Counted from the stretch's first letter, positions 54,011 to 62,945 are shown. The stretch: DNA of 64,000 bases from Vibrio neptunius (GCA_019339365.1 CP079859.1:1860001-1924000), one strand, 5' to 3'. Notes: generated from the letters alone by a model not told the origin. Made by a program: numbers and translations.

Positions 54011-54784
54011 ATGCGTTTCTTGTTGAGAAAACAGCCTTTTTTACAGAGGATGGTGCTGCTTTTTCTCGTCGTTGCCACTTTGCCCTGCCGGGGAAACACC
54101 GTACATCTAGCCAATGGTGAATGGCCTCCTTTTCAGTCCAGTCGACTCAATCATGGTGGTTTTGTTTCGCATATCGTAGCGGAGGCCTTTGCAAGCCAAG
54201 GGGTTCAGGTGGAGTTCACCTATCTACCTTGGAAACGAGGCTACCAACAAGCTCGATTTGGCGCTCTAGATGGTACGTTTATTTGGGGTAAAACATCCCA
54301 AAGAGAAGAGAGTTTTTATTTTTCAGATGCTGTCGTTGGATTATCCACCGCCGTATTCTTTCAATCAGGCAAAAAGGTGAGTTGGGAAAACATACCAGAG
54401 CTTGGTCAATATCGGGTCGGTGGTGTGATTGGCTATGACTATGGACTCTCTGAGTGGGAACAATCAGGGAAAATCAACATACTTAGGCTTGAAGATTTAG
54501 ATGTCGCGCTGAAGATGTTGGTTAAAAATAGGCTAGATGTTGTACTTGCCGATGTAGAAGTAGGTTTATACATACTAAGAAAATTAGGACTAGAAAACAA
54601 AGTGTCTATATCGGAACAAAGGTTCAATACTGATAAGCTATTTTATTTACTTATTTCCCGTCAAATAGAAGCTGGTCCTGAACTCATTAAAGCTTTTAAT
54701 AAGGGCTTAATCGAACTGAAGCAATCTGGTCAATTGGAAGCATTATTTCGCGCCAATCGAAATGGAGAGTACCTGAAAAAGTAA
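54011..54784 (+). CDS. Periplasmic substrate-binding protein, family 3 type
   Basis: From ATG 54011 (GGAGAG 5-6 nt upstream) it has 257 residues, with a signal peptide ending near LPCRGNT. VHLANGEWPPFQSSRLNHGG opens an SBP_bac_3-like domain, followed by FTYLPWKRGYQQARFGALDG, WGKTSQREESFYFSDAV and DVVLADVEVGLYILRKLG. It is similar in kind to the gene at 20961. No transport partners adjoin it. The ligand is unknown; earlier in-frame ATGs at 53972 and 53996 are possible. Confidence 0.82.
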   Translation: MRFLLRKQPFLQRMVLLFLVVATLPCRGNTVHLANGEWPPFQSSRLNHGGFVSHIVAEAFASQGVQVEFTYLPWKRGYQQARFGALDGTFIWGKTSQREESFYFSDAVVGLSTAVFFQSGKKVSWENIPELGQYRVGGVIGYDYGLSEWEQSGKINILRLEDLDVALKMLVKNRLDVVLADVEVGLYILRKLGLENKVSISEQRFNTDKLFYLLISRQIEAGPELIKAFNKGLIELKQSGQLEALFRANRNGEYLKK

Positions 54785-54850
54785 AGGCTTAACCTAGTGT
54801 TTAGTGATAGCATATCGGCTTAATTCGCAATGTGTAGCGTTAGAGTTTCG

Positions 54851-55159
54851 ATGATGATAAATAGCACTAAAGCAACGCTAGTCGCTACTTTGTTGATGCA
54901 TGTAATACTGTTTATCACGGTAGAACATGCGCTTTCTAGCGGTAGCGATTTTCAAATCATGGCGCTAATCATCTTGTGGTGTGTTGGCTCACTAACGGCG
55001 GCTTATCAATTTCGCAAACTTACTCGATCGCAAAAGACAAAGACGCTACTGATTAAATTGGGCCATGTCGCGTTGTGGCTTATCGCGCTGCTACCCATTA
55101 GCTTAGGGACACTTCTATTGTTTCTTGCTGTCGCTCTTCATGGTGTGGATTTTAGATAA
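54851..55159 (+). CDS. Small polytopic membrane protein
   Basis: About 102 residues with three hydrophobic helices: ATLVATLLMHVILFITVEHA, FQIMALIILWCVGSLTAAYQ and VALWLIALLPISLGTLLLFL. No conserved family was recognised and no strong ribosome site is present. The open frame continues seven codons upstream. Confidence 0.5.
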   Translation: MMINSTKATLVATLLMHVILFITVEHALSSGSDFQIMALIILWCVGSLTAAYQFRKLTRSQKTKTLLIKLGHVALWLIALLPISLGTLLLFLAVALHGVDFR

Positions 55160-55288
55160 GGTAGGCCTGAAAACTAGCGGTCCAACAAATGTTTACGGTT
55201 TGAGTGATCGTTAGTGTTTAGGGCACACTGGTGTAAATTGGGCAATGTGTTGCCCAGGATTGAACCTGATGTGCTTGCGGAGAAAATA

Positions 55289-55705
55289 ATGAGAAATAGT
55301 GTAATCCTAGCTTTGGCTTGTCTTTCGTTTGGCGCCATGGCTGATGAGCAAGCCATTGACTGTGATGCTGCGTTTACAACCATCGAGATAAATCAGTGTG
55401 CCGCCATAGAGCTGGATGCTGCCAACACTGAGTTGGAGAAATACCTCAAGGCCAGTTTGGACCATAATTCGTTTGATTCAAAGTTAGTCGCAGCAATTAA
55501 ACTCGCTCAAACGGACTGGCAAACATATATGTCCTCACATTGTGATTCAGTTTATACACAATGGCGTGATGGAACGATTCGTGGAGCGATGTCGATCTCT
55601 TGCAAAACTAAGCTTACCAAGCAAAGAACGCATGAATTATGGGAAAACTTTTTAACTTATATGGACAGTACGCCACCCGTTTTGCCAGAGCCAAGTTTGT
55701 ACTAG
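55289..55705 (+). CDS. LprI/DUF1311-family exported protein
   Basis: From ATG 55289 (GGAG seven to eight bases before) it has 138 residues and a signal peptide (MRNSVILALACLSFGAMA). The mature part IDCDAAFTTIEINQCAAIEL, then LDAANTELEKYLKA, has the paired cysteines and 'Q.E.N.C' layout of the LprI/DUF1311 lysozyme-inhibitor-like family. A second Cys pair is in SHCDSVY and ISCKTK. The precise role is unproven. Confidence 0.8.
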   Translation: MRNSVILALACLSFGAMADEQAIDCDAAFTTIEINQCAAIELDAANTELEKYLKASLDHNSFDSKLVAAIKLAQTDWQTYMSSHCDSVYTQWRDGTIRGAMSISCKTKLTKQRTHELWENFLTYMDSTPPVLPEPSLY

Positions 55706-56159
55706 AAGTTGCTCACCGAAATAACAAGATTTAAGCGGATTTATCATGCTTGGCATGTTTGCGTGAGTCCGCCTAAGTGGTTGCTGCGTTACCTGCCTAC
55801 TTACCCACATCACTGATCTGAAAATGTTTGCTTGTTCCATTGGTTGAATGGTTACTTGCGGCATTTTTTCGTTTAGAAACGCCGCAAAGTGGGTAACACC
55901 CTAGACTCATTTGCATCTCGCTTATGAATGGTTACTTACTAAAACTTATTCAACTCATTTAGTACAGCTCATTAAGTACAATTCCGTGAACGCGTTGAAC
56001 CGACGTTTGGTAGCCCAATACGCGCTATGTACTTTACATTGTCTCAAAAATGCCCATGAATACTGTTTTTATATACAGTATGTGTTAGAGTGCGATTGAA
56101 ATCTTCAGTATTTGGATAGCTGATTTTCTTTAGGTTTTCAGCAATTAAAAGGGCTAAAG
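55706..56159. other. Intergenic region
   Basis: No gene. A branched hairpin GCGGA...CATGC...GCATG...TCCGC lies at 55735-55772 and may end the upstream transcript. Confidence 0.4.
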
Positions 56160-56348
56160 ATGATTTTCAATCATGTCTCAATTGGTGTCTCTGATGTAGC
56201 AAGAGCGGTTAAATACTCCGCTACGGCAATCTCACTAGGTGCTACATGCGAAGGTCTGCCGGGTTTTAGACCAGAGTATGGTGAAACCTATTAGGCTGCA
56301 TTCATTCGAGATCCGGATGGAAACAAAATTGAAGCGGTCAGTATCTAG
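56160..56348 (+). pseudogene. VOC-family (glyoxalase-like) gene remnant
   Basis: It reads MIFNHVSIGVSDVARAVKYS at the start and, after a TAG at 56292-56294, AAFIRDPDGNKIEAVSI to TAG 56346. Start and end are the first and last strands of a VOC protein; about 70 middle residues are missing, so it is an internally deleted relic. Confidence 0.75.
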
Positions 56349-56463
56349 GTTCAGCACCGATAGCATTGGAGTTTGCATCCGCAATCGCCATTGAACGGGT
56401 AGGTGGCAGTATCAGTGTCTCGCGTCTCACATTTAAATAGACGCTATACAACTAGGAGGAAAA

Positions 56464-56913
56464 ATGAACATTGGTGAGATAAACGGTTTTGACCTGGCAG
56501 GTTATGCCATTCGTACGACTAACGCAGATGAAATGAATCCATCGACTGCAAAAATTGGAGAGCTTTGGGCCAAGTTTTACGCAAACGCTGCTCCAAAATT
56601 GAACGAAAAGTCAAAAGTTTACGGTGTGTACACTAACTATGAATCTGATTTTTCGGGGGCTTTTGAAGTTATCGCTTGTTCGGATACGTTATCACCAGAG
56701 CGATTGTCAGACTCAGTAAAAGTGAAGATCGCTTCTGGCAAATACGTGACGTTTACTGCAAGCGGTGAGATGCCACAAGCCGTTATAGACCTATGGGGAG
56801 AGGTGTGGAGCTACTTTAGTAGTGAAAATTGCTTGTACCAACGAGCATACACAACAGACTTTGAATACTATAAAAGTGCCCATGAAGTCGAGATTGCTAT
56901 TGCGGTTAAATAG
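56464..56913 (+). CDS. Cass2/GyrI-like effector-binding protein
   Basis: A 149-residue protein after a perfect AGGAGG. DLAGYAIRTTNADEM, KIGELWAKFYANAA, VYGVYTNYESDFSGAFEVIA and KYVTFTASGEMPQAVIDLWG match the Cass2 group (integron-associated effector-binding proteins, AraC effector-binding/GyrI-like fold). Cass2 from a Vibrio integron cassette binds cationic drugs. Here no DNA-binding domain is attached, as in Cass2. Its presence fits the cassette-like nature of this region. Confidence 0.8.
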   Translation: MNIGEINGFDLAGYAIRTTNADEMNPSTAKIGELWAKFYANAAPKLNEKSKVYGVYTNYESDFSGAFEVIACSDTLSPERLSDSVKVKIASGKYVTFTASGEMPQAVIDLWGEVWSYFSSENCLYQRAYTTDFEYYKSAHEVEIAIAVK

Positions 56914-57331
56914 TGACTTAGCAAGTGTTTAAGCGTATGAATTTAAAGATAAGTTAAAATTATTTTACAAGGTCGATTCAAAATTGATGATTATAATATT
57001 GACACCGATCTCATTATAAAGATGACGTCTTGTATTCATCTGATGGAATATATAGGGTGCCGACCTGGTGTGATATCAATCCCATATGGCATTTCATTCC
57101 AATCAAGCGTCATCGAATCGTCAATGGCCAACGCACGTAATATCGGCAAAATTAGGCCCGATGTTGAAACTAATCAAAGGTCATCGCAATCTCGATACGC
57201 TTTAGCAAAAAGTCTATGGCCCAGTGAAATCTACTTCATTTGAAAAGGGTGATCTAAAACGTCAGCACCCTGCCAGCACTGGTAACCAGACCATTTCACT
57301 TTATTGAAAACATTGATTAAGGCTTATATCC
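56914..57331. other. Intergenic region
   Basis: About 418 bases. Short open stretches exist on the plus strand (57002-57240) but none has a ribosome site or a recognised motif; I see no gene. Confidence 0.35.
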
Positions 57332-57976
57332 ATGTTGAAGAAAACTCTACTCGCGACGACAGTGGCACTTTTTACAACCTCTACTTTTGCCGCCGACATC
57401 GACACTAACAATCTCGATATCGCTTTCCAAGGTGCCCATTTCCAAGGTGCGGGTAACCAGATCACTATGTTGCGTGTACCAGTTACTAACACGGACACAG
57501 GTGAAACTCAGTTCTTCGACATGAGTGCAGAGTTTGCCGTAGATAAGAACGGCAAACTGTTGTTTAAAAACACAAACTCTGTGAAATCAGTCGGTTTTGC
57601 AAGTGCTAATCAACTGGTTGCGGGGCATTATCTTGATAACCGTCAGCGCAGTTGGTGGGTTGATGGCCCCTCTGTAGGAGCAGATGGAAGACAAATTTGG
57701 AGCATCCAAACTTTTAACGGTTTCTCGGGGCGTTCTGCAGGTGGTCAAATCATGAGTGGGCCTCTTAAATCGAATGAACTCGCTGCCAACGCGGATGGGT
57801 TTAAACAGGTGCTAAAAAATGCCTCTGCACTAAATTATGGCATCGTTAATGATGACGATCTCATTAGTGCAGCACAATCAGGGAAGATGATTTCAATGGT
57901 GACATACAGCTCTGATGGCGAACCAGCTCGTTCGTGGAGCCTTCGTGCTGCACCAGAACCACAACCTGAAGACTAA
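57332..57976 (+). CDS. Exported protein, unknown function
   Basis: A 214-residue protein with a clear signal peptide (MLKKTLLATTVALFTTSTFA). The mature part is glycine- and asparagine-rich (AFQGAHFQGAGNQITMLRVP, FNGFSGRSAGGQIMSG) and acidic at the end (PEPQPED). No domain was recognised. A terminator follows 44 bases after the stop. Confidence 0.65.
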   Translation: MLKKTLLATTVALFTTSTFAADIDTNNLDIAFQGAHFQGAGNQITMLRVPVTNTDTGETQFFDMSAEFAVDKNGKLLFKNTNSVKSVGFASANQLVAGHYLDNRQRSWWVDGPSVGADGRQIWSIQTFNGFSGRSAGGQIMSGPLKSNELAANADGFKQVLKNASALNYGIVNDDDLISAAQSGKMISMVTYSSDGEPARSWSLRAAPEPQPED

Positions 57977-58019
57977 AAGCACGGGGCCATATTGTCTGTT
58001 TTGGCGGACTCTTGTGTTG

Positions 58020-58054
58020 TTGCCTCCTCAGTCTAGTACGGGGAGGCAAAATCT
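58020..58054 (+). terminator. Probable rho-independent terminator
   Basis: TTGCCTCC / GGAGGCAA stem with a 14-base loop, then AATCTT; the T-run is poor. Confidence 0.6.
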
Positions 58055-58259
58055 TAAGCCTATAGCGATGGGTTTAGCCAAGGAAGCAACGAGCTAAAGA
58101 CAGTGCTTATCATGAGTTAGCAAAATTGATTGAGAGTCGAGTTACTCGTGAAACAAGTCCAGTAAAGAATTGTATTTTACGCTTGTGATTGCTCTCGCAG
58201 CTCATTGAGTAACGCTAAAACCTGAGTATAAAAGCGCGCATCTGACATTTTTCATCGAA

Positions 58260-58366
58260 TAAGCTATTGCGAGCAGGAGCTGTTAACCGTTGGCTGGGTT
58301 CCGCTTCGCTTCACTTCACATTTCAGCCCACAGGCAACAACCCCTGGTTAGGGGGTTAGCCATAAG
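58260..58366 (+). repeat. attC-like segment before the esterase gene
   Basis: GTTCCGCTTCGCTTCACTTC, ACATTTCAGCCCACAG and AACCCCTGGTTAGGGGGTTA are of the kind seen at the 3' ends of Vibrio integron recombination sites, and the gene starts only a few bases later. AACCCC/GGGGTT also forms a hairpin next to the ribosome site. The 5' arm was not identified, so the call is tentative. Confidence 0.35.
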
Positions 58367-58372
58367 GAATGT

Positions 58373-59533
58373 ATGAGACTAATCTATCTAACCCTGATAT
58401 TTATTTCTTCGTATTCTTTTGCGGGTACGAAGAGCTTGATGTTTTCTTCAGAGACAATTAATGAAGAAGTTACCGTTCAAGTATCTTTACCAGACACATA
58501 CGAACATTCCGATAGTTTCAAATATCCAGTATTGATAGCTCTGGATGGTTCGACTCAGTTTGAACATATTGCGGCAAGTGTTCGCTTCTTAAGTACTTAT
58601 GCCATCATTCCTGAGATGATTGTGGTCGGTGTAAACACCCCTTACAACCGACTAAAATTCTATACTCACACTGAGCTCGAACAGTATAAAAATCGATCTG
58701 GCCAAGCAGAGTTATACAAGCAATTTTTACAAGATGAACTGCTAAATAAGATAAAAGAACATTATCGCTTAGCACCATATCAAGTGATTTCAGGACACTC
58801 ATTATCGGGTCTATTCACCAGTTATTTAGCTTTGAGTGACGGTTCGGAGTTTAATGCGGCCATTTCTATCAGTCCGAGTTTGTGGTGGGACAAGGCTACG
58901 CTTATCAGTGAATATTCAAAATATCAAAAACTTGAGAGAGATAAGCCTGTAAAGTGGTTCTTGAGCTTAGCGAATGAGCCCGGTGAAATGAAAGATGCAT
59001 TTAGCTCAATGATAGAATCACTCAACAGAAAATCGCCCAATAATGTCATTTGGGCTCATGCAAACTACCCCAATGAAACTCACGATAGCACCCCCTTAAT
59101 AGGCAATAGCCAAGCACTTAAAGTTATTTTTGATGGGTGGAATGCGGTACCCGAAGTAGACGTGATGTCATTGAAAGAGTTACAAGCTTTCTATTTGGCA
59201 AAATCAAATGAGTACGGCTATACGTTTCCGATGTCGGTTCACCAATATAATGTCTACGGATTAAAAGCGGCCTATGAAGGCAAAGTGGATTGGGGAGTAG
59301 AGATATTAGAGCAAGGCGTTAAGACCTTTGGTGCATCAGAAATTCTCTGGGATAGTTTGGCGACGGCATATTCACTGAATCATGAGTTAAACCAAGCCAT
59401 GGATGCATCTGAAAAGGCCTTGTTGCTTGCAAAGAAAAATAACTCTTTGTTTCTTAATGAAATTGCGGCTCAAAACGAAGCGTTAAAAGATAAACTGGCT
59501 AATCACGCTGTCACAGATGATAAGCAAAGTTAG
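58373..59533 (+). CDS. Exported esterase (esterase D/IroE-like) with a C-terminal helical repeat domain
   Basis: A 386-residue protein with signal peptide MRLIYLTLIFISSYSFA. Residues about 20-265 are an alpha/beta-hydrolase of the putative-esterase family (PF00756): YPVLIALDGSTQFEH, VISGHSLSGLFTSYLAL (nucleophile GHSLSG) and ISPSLWWD, with a late His (NETHDSTP). Residues about 270-375 form helices of TPR type (GVEILEQGVKTFGASEILWD, AYSLNHELNQAMDASEKALL). Such fusions occur among siderophore-esterase-like proteins; the substrate is unknown. AAGGAATGT precedes the ATG. Confidence 0.85.
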   Translation: MRLIYLTLIFISSYSFAGTKSLMFSSETINEEVTVQVSLPDTYEHSDSFKYPVLIALDGSTQFEHIAASVRFLSTYAIIPEMIVVGVNTPYNRLKFYTHTELEQYKNRSGQAELYKQFLQDELLNKIKEHYRLAPYQVISGHSLSGLFTSYLALSDGSEFNAAISISPSLWWDKATLISEYSKYQKLERDKPVKWFLSLANEPGEMKDAFSSMIESLNRKSPNNVIWAHANYPNETHDSTPLIGNSQALKVIFDGWNAVPEVDVMSLKELQAFYLAKSNEYGYTFPMSVHQYNVYGLKAAYEGKVDWGVEILEQGVKTFGASEILWDSLATAYSLNHELNQAMDASEKALLLAKKNNSLFLNEIAAQNEALKDKLANHAVTDDKQS

Positions 59534-59584
59534 AGGTTTTTAGAGCCAAAAGAAGGCGTATGCGACAGCTTTTGGAATCCATAG

Positions 59585-59782
59585 GGTAGGGTTGACTGCA
59601 TTGACGGCCAACCCATCTATGGCACACTTCATATCCACCGCCAGAAAGTCCAAAAGTCTGAGACTTATGCGGTCGCAATTCCAGTTACTCAGGCGATCAA
59701 AGATATTATCGACCTGTCCAAAACCTCAGGTTGCATTGCCCATACGTGGGGCATAGAAAGCCTTGCCATAAAGAGTCACTAA
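59585..59782 (+). pseudogene. Fragment, perhaps of a tyrosine recombinase/integrase
   Basis: An open stretch reads DCIDGQPIYGTLHIHRQKVQ, then SETYAVAIPVTQAIKDIIDL. The spacing 'DG....I.RQK......VAIPVT.A...II' recalls the middle of tyrosine recombinases, but no catalytic Arg, His or Tyr block is present. It has no start codon or ribosome site. It is possibly a relic of an integrated element. Confidence 0.3.
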
Positions 59783-60186
59783 TTTAGCAAGATCACTGAC
59801 TCATTTCTGTCCAATAGCTTTCTGGCGGGGCGTGTAACACCGAAATGCCCCCAAACGTGCTATTAGAGTTGGCTTAAGTTGAATCGAATTTGAAACCTAC
59901 AATACTGACGCTAATTTGCTAGTTTTAAAATACCAAATCTAATGGATGGCAAGAAGTAAAACCTAATGAGCACAAGTTCTGTAATTGGTTCAAGTTTGTC
60001 CTCTGAACCATTCTTTGCAAGAGACTTGAGCTTTACAAACTGAGGTTCTACTCCATTATAGGGGGATCAGCATTTATTTTACGCTCGATTCATTATTCTT
60101 ATTCGGTCTTTTTCAAAACTCCTAAAACCATATGATATTATGAATAACATTTTTATGCGGGAATATTCGCAAAAAAGCAATTGGTA
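59783..60186. other. Intergenic region
   Basis: AT-rich, with no gene seen. It separates the esterase region from the convergent Fic-like gene. Confidence 0.35.
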
Positions 60187-61266
60187 CTATACCTTTCTCA
60201 GTAAATGTTGCATTATCATGTGATGTAATTTCTCTCCAGCCTTTTCAGCGACAATGAGAGCTGCCGGACATACAATGTCTATAATGTTAGGGTTCATATA
60301 CGAGCAAGGAGATAATCCAAGAATCTCGCGCGCAAAGGTAGCAATTACCCTTCCTGTTCTGATATTACCGTTGGGTAGCGCATGCAGTTGATCAATACGC
60401 CATTCCAATGTGGCAAGTGCAGCCTTTCTTTCCGAAGCATCGTTAATTACAATTGCCTCTAAAGTCGAATTTGCAACTTCGGTTAAAATTTTATCGAGCT
60501 TAACACCTTCGCCGCAGCTAATGGAATTTCCGTCCCATTTACATTCATAAATTTTGGTGTCTTTCAAAATGACATTTTGCATACTCGTATAAGCTACATT
60601 AACATCTTCTGCCTTCAGATATTGTTTTAAAACAGCATCATTTTGTATCGCATCGAAATATTGGGTATAGCTTAAATCATTCATGAACCTATGACGGGTA
60701 GTCCAATCTGGAGTTTCCATGTAGGGTACGATAACATCACCAAATTTGGACATACGTGCCTTTAGTCTTGTCAGGGATTCTCTATCTTTAGCTTCAGTGT
60801 CATGAGTTTGCATTAACTTTGTAACGTCGTAGAGTTCAAGTAATACAGAAATAATATTTGGAATTGTCCAATCTTCCGTACAAATATCAATTGGTATAGC
60901 GTCACTCCAGACTGAGTCGCTCACACAGATGCTACGATGAATTCTCATAATGGTATCGGCTTTCAGAAGAAATTTTAATTTTTCCGACTGATTCTCGAAA
61001 TTTTTTAATTCTTTGTCTAGGTAATCAAAGGTTCTAAGCAACTTACAAATGTCGCTAGTGCGTCCGTCCGATTTACTATTTAGCCCACTTGCTGGCACAA
61101 AATCTTCGTCACACTCCTTCCAGACGTTCTTGTCAATTAAGGAAATAACATCCTCCGGAGCTAGGTTAGCAGTACCTTTCTGGTATAGATCTTTGACTAC
61201 ACCATTTAGAATATCTCTGCCATCTACAACACTAACTAAATGTTTTAGTTTGATTTCTGCATCCAT
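60187..61266 (-). CDS. Divergent Fic-like (FIDO) protein
   Basis: A 359-residue soluble protein. Near the C-terminus it has LHALPNGNIRTGR (His295 to Arg306), which aligns with the Fic motif HPFxxGNGRTGR: the His, G-N and R-T-G-R positions are kept, but PF is AL and the second Gly is Ile. Upstream, ALATLEWRIDQLHA fits the helix before the Fic loop. The rest is helical without a recognised domain. Fic proteins usually transfer AMP or another nucleotide to a target hydroxyl. Codon use is AT-rich, suggesting transfer. Whether it is active is uncertain. Confidence 0.55.
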   Translation of the reverse strand: MDAEIKLKHLVSVVDGRDILNGVVKDLYQKGTANLAPEDVISLIDKNVWKECDEDFVPASGLNSKSDGRTSDICKLLRTFDYLDKELKNFENQSEKLKFLLKADTIMRIHRSICVSDSVWSDAIPIDICTEDWTIPNIISVLLELYDVTKLMQTHDTEAKDRESLTRLKARMSKFGDVIVPYMETPDWTTRHRFMNDLSYTQYFDAIQNDAVLKQYLKAEDVNVAYTSMQNVILKDTKIYECKWDGNSISCGEGVKLDKILTEVANSTLEAIVINDASERKAALATLEWRIDQLHALPNGNIRTGRVIATFAREILGLSPCSYMNPNIIDIVCPAALIVAEKAGEKLHHMIMQHLLRKV

Positions 61267-61957
61267 TTTAATACCTCATTAAATTATTGGGATATTTTTT
61301 TTCTCGATATAGGACAATTAATCTATCTGAACAGGCGTCTGGAGTATTAAGTGAACTCAAAACTGGCCATAAATAAGCAGTCTTGTGCCCGACAACCTAA
61401 CTTTAGGCGGATATCAATTCCTCATGTTGTTGCCAATATTACAAGAGAGTAGGAAGTTGGAACGCGGTATAAATAACCAATCATTCGGAATAAATGATTA
61501 CTCTATATAGATTATTGTCATAACGCTTGACTGCTACAGTTTCACTATACTTTCTTTCATCTATATAGGTGGAATGAAAGTTTTTGCTATAAAAAAGTTT
61601 TGTCCAAACCTCATCCCTTACTCGACACATTGTTAACACACCTCTTTACAAGGTACTGATTTGTGACCAGTGAATCGGCCTACGCGCTGAAGCCGTTGAC
61701 TCTTCTTAACAGCAGATCCAGAAAAACCGTTGGTTTCCATTGAGCGATAGTCAGCGAGACGGCATCGTGAAAACGCTTAAGGCAGAGCAAACTCTCACCT
61801 CGCGTTAATTGGCTACCAATGAGCAGGCACAGAATCACTGAGCTTTGGAGTAGGGTGCTCGCTCTAAATTATTGTTAGTAATGGAATTTTTACTCTTCTT
61901 ACGAAGATAACCCCCACGCTCTCTTTTGTGTATTGATAAAATGTATATTTTGACGCG
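61267..61957. other. Long intergenic region
   Basis: About 690 bases without a convincing gene. On the minus strand, 61680-61806 is open and protein-like (RFHDAVSLTIAQWKPTVFLD), but has no start and matches nothing I recognise. Confidence 0.35.
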
Positions 61958-62028
61958 TTTACATTAAGTTTCAGTTGCTTATGATAGGTTAATGGCAAGT
62001 CAGGCAGAGAGAAAAACGAGACTGCCTG
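61958..62028 (+). repeat. Promoter-hairpin module, copy C (best conserved)
   Basis: TTTACA (61958-61963), 16 bases, TATGAT (61980-61985): a good sigma-70 promoter. The leader then contains CAGGCAG (62001-62007) and CTGCCTG (62022-62028) around AGAGAAAAACGAGA, a perfect 7-bp hairpin. It ends 31 bases before the next gene. Copies A and B share the TATG.T..., ATGGCA and AGAAAAC-AAGACTGCC text. Confidence 0.75.
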
Positions 62029-62059
62029 TTGTTAAGAATGTTATGTGTAAGAGGTATTT

Positions 62060-62335
62060 GTGAAATTTAGAGAAGACTATGGTGTATGGGTATGTCCCCA
62101 TGTATTTAAAAAAACACGACCAATCTTGCTATCGGTTAGAGATTATGACGGTAGTTGGCAGTTTTTGTGTGGTTTAGAAGGGTGTGTTGAAAGTGGAGAG
62201 CCTCACCATGTAGGAATAGGGCATCTCCTGTCCGAGGACTCCACGCTTGACGAACTTACAATTATGGAACCGGGGTCATATGCCGAACGTAAAAGCTTAA
62301 AGTCGAAGTGGAGCTTTGGAAATTTAGAAGATTAA
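62060..62335 (+). CDS. Small hypothetical protein (91 aa), probable cassette gene
   Basis: GTG 62060 follows AAGAGGTATTT. The protein (FREDYGVWVCPHVFKKTRPI, then DGSWQFLCGLEGC, HHVGIGHLL) resembles a widespread family of about 90-residue proteins of unknown function found near immunity-type genes. It has spaced Cys and His residues (CPH, CGLEGC, HH) that could bind a metal. It lies behind promoter-module copy C and directly before an attC-like site, as an integron cassette gene would. Confidence 0.7.
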   Translation: MKFREDYGVWVCPHVFKKTRPILLSVRDYDGSWQFLCGLEGCVESGEPHHVGIGHLLSEDSTLDELTIMEPGSYAERKSLKSKWSFGNLED

Positions 62336-62337
62336 AC

Positions 62338-62463
62338 ACATTACAAGCTGCTTCAGACGGACTATCAACGCTCGGCGATTTTGGTTCTAGTTTGGTACAG
62401 TGTTTACGGTGGTTTGTTTGAGTTCAGTGGTTGTGTTGCTAGCCACTTAGCAGGGCGCTGGCG
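62338..62463 (+). repeat. attC-like integron recombination site
   Basis: The segment keeps the order of Vibrio attC repeats: GCTGCTTCAGACGGACTATC, AACGCTCGGCG, GTGTTTACGGTGG, GTTTGAGTTCAGTGG, then GTTGCTAGCCACTTAGCAGG and GCGCTGG. The two arms (CTGCT...GGACTATCAAC and GTTGCTAGCCACTTAGCAG) form an imperfect palindrome. The core GTTA is decayed to GCTG. Confidence 0.6.
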
Positions 62464-62476
62464 TCAGGAGGAAGAG

Positions 62477-62803
62477 TTGGATAATCAGTTTAAAGATTTA
62501 GCAAGCGAACATCCGAGAGCCGGTAGCAAACTAGGAATTGCACTCTCTACCTTAAGTCAGGTTCCGATTAATGGTATGAGAGTCGCTCCCGAAAATGGTA
62601 CTAATGGTTGGTATATCTGGTGCGGTGAAGAGTTATCTTCAAACGCAGACTTCTTTGCCCCGCTACATGTTGAGCATATAGTTAAATACCTACCTCAAGT
62701 GCAAGCTTATCTTGGTTTGCCTCCTGGCTACCGTTTCCTAATAGATAACAATGGCTACGAAGATATCTGGTATGACAGCAGCTTGTTGGAAGGAAACGCC
62801 TAA
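62477..62803 (+). CDS. Imm33/DUF2185-like immunity-type protein, cassette gene
   Basis: TTG 62477 is chosen because AGGAGG stands exactly 5 bases before it; the open frame further up (to 62381) lies inside an attC site and is not coding. The 108-residue protein (GTNGWYIWCGEELSSNADFF, PLHVEHIVKYLPQVQAYLGL, PPGYRFLIDNNGYEDIWYD) fits the Imm33/DUF2185 type, which protects against toxins in polymorphic-toxin systems. No toxin partner is adjacent. Its TAA stop lies inside GCCTAAC, the first core of the next attC site, a classic cassette feature. Confidence 0.7.
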   Translation: MDNQFKDLASEHPRAGSKLGIALSTLSQVPINGMRVAPENGTNGWYIWCGEELSSNADFFAPLHVEHIVKYLPQVQAYLGLPPGYRFLIDNNGYEDIWYDSSLLEGNA

Positions 62804-62945
62804 CACATATGAGCCTTCTACCTGTCAATAGGCAATAACATCCTGTTGGCTGCGCGAGCAGCCAATGCTCTTCGAACAACAAAGTTATCTACTTCGCTTT
62901 GTCATTTCGGCCATCAAGCACGGATTGTTAAGGCGTCTGTCCTAA
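62795..62945 (+). repeat. attC-like integron recombination site
   Basis: ACGCCTAACA (62795-62804) and TGTTAAGGCGT at the right end are inverse copies apart from one extra A. The left one fits the RYYYAAC core and holds the stop codon of the preceding gene. About 130 bases of irregular palindrome lie between. Confidence 0.55.

Noticed and set aside
53845..54120. 91-residue gene before the binding protein
   Set aside because: It overlaps the signal peptide region of the binding protein in another frame and has no ribosome site.
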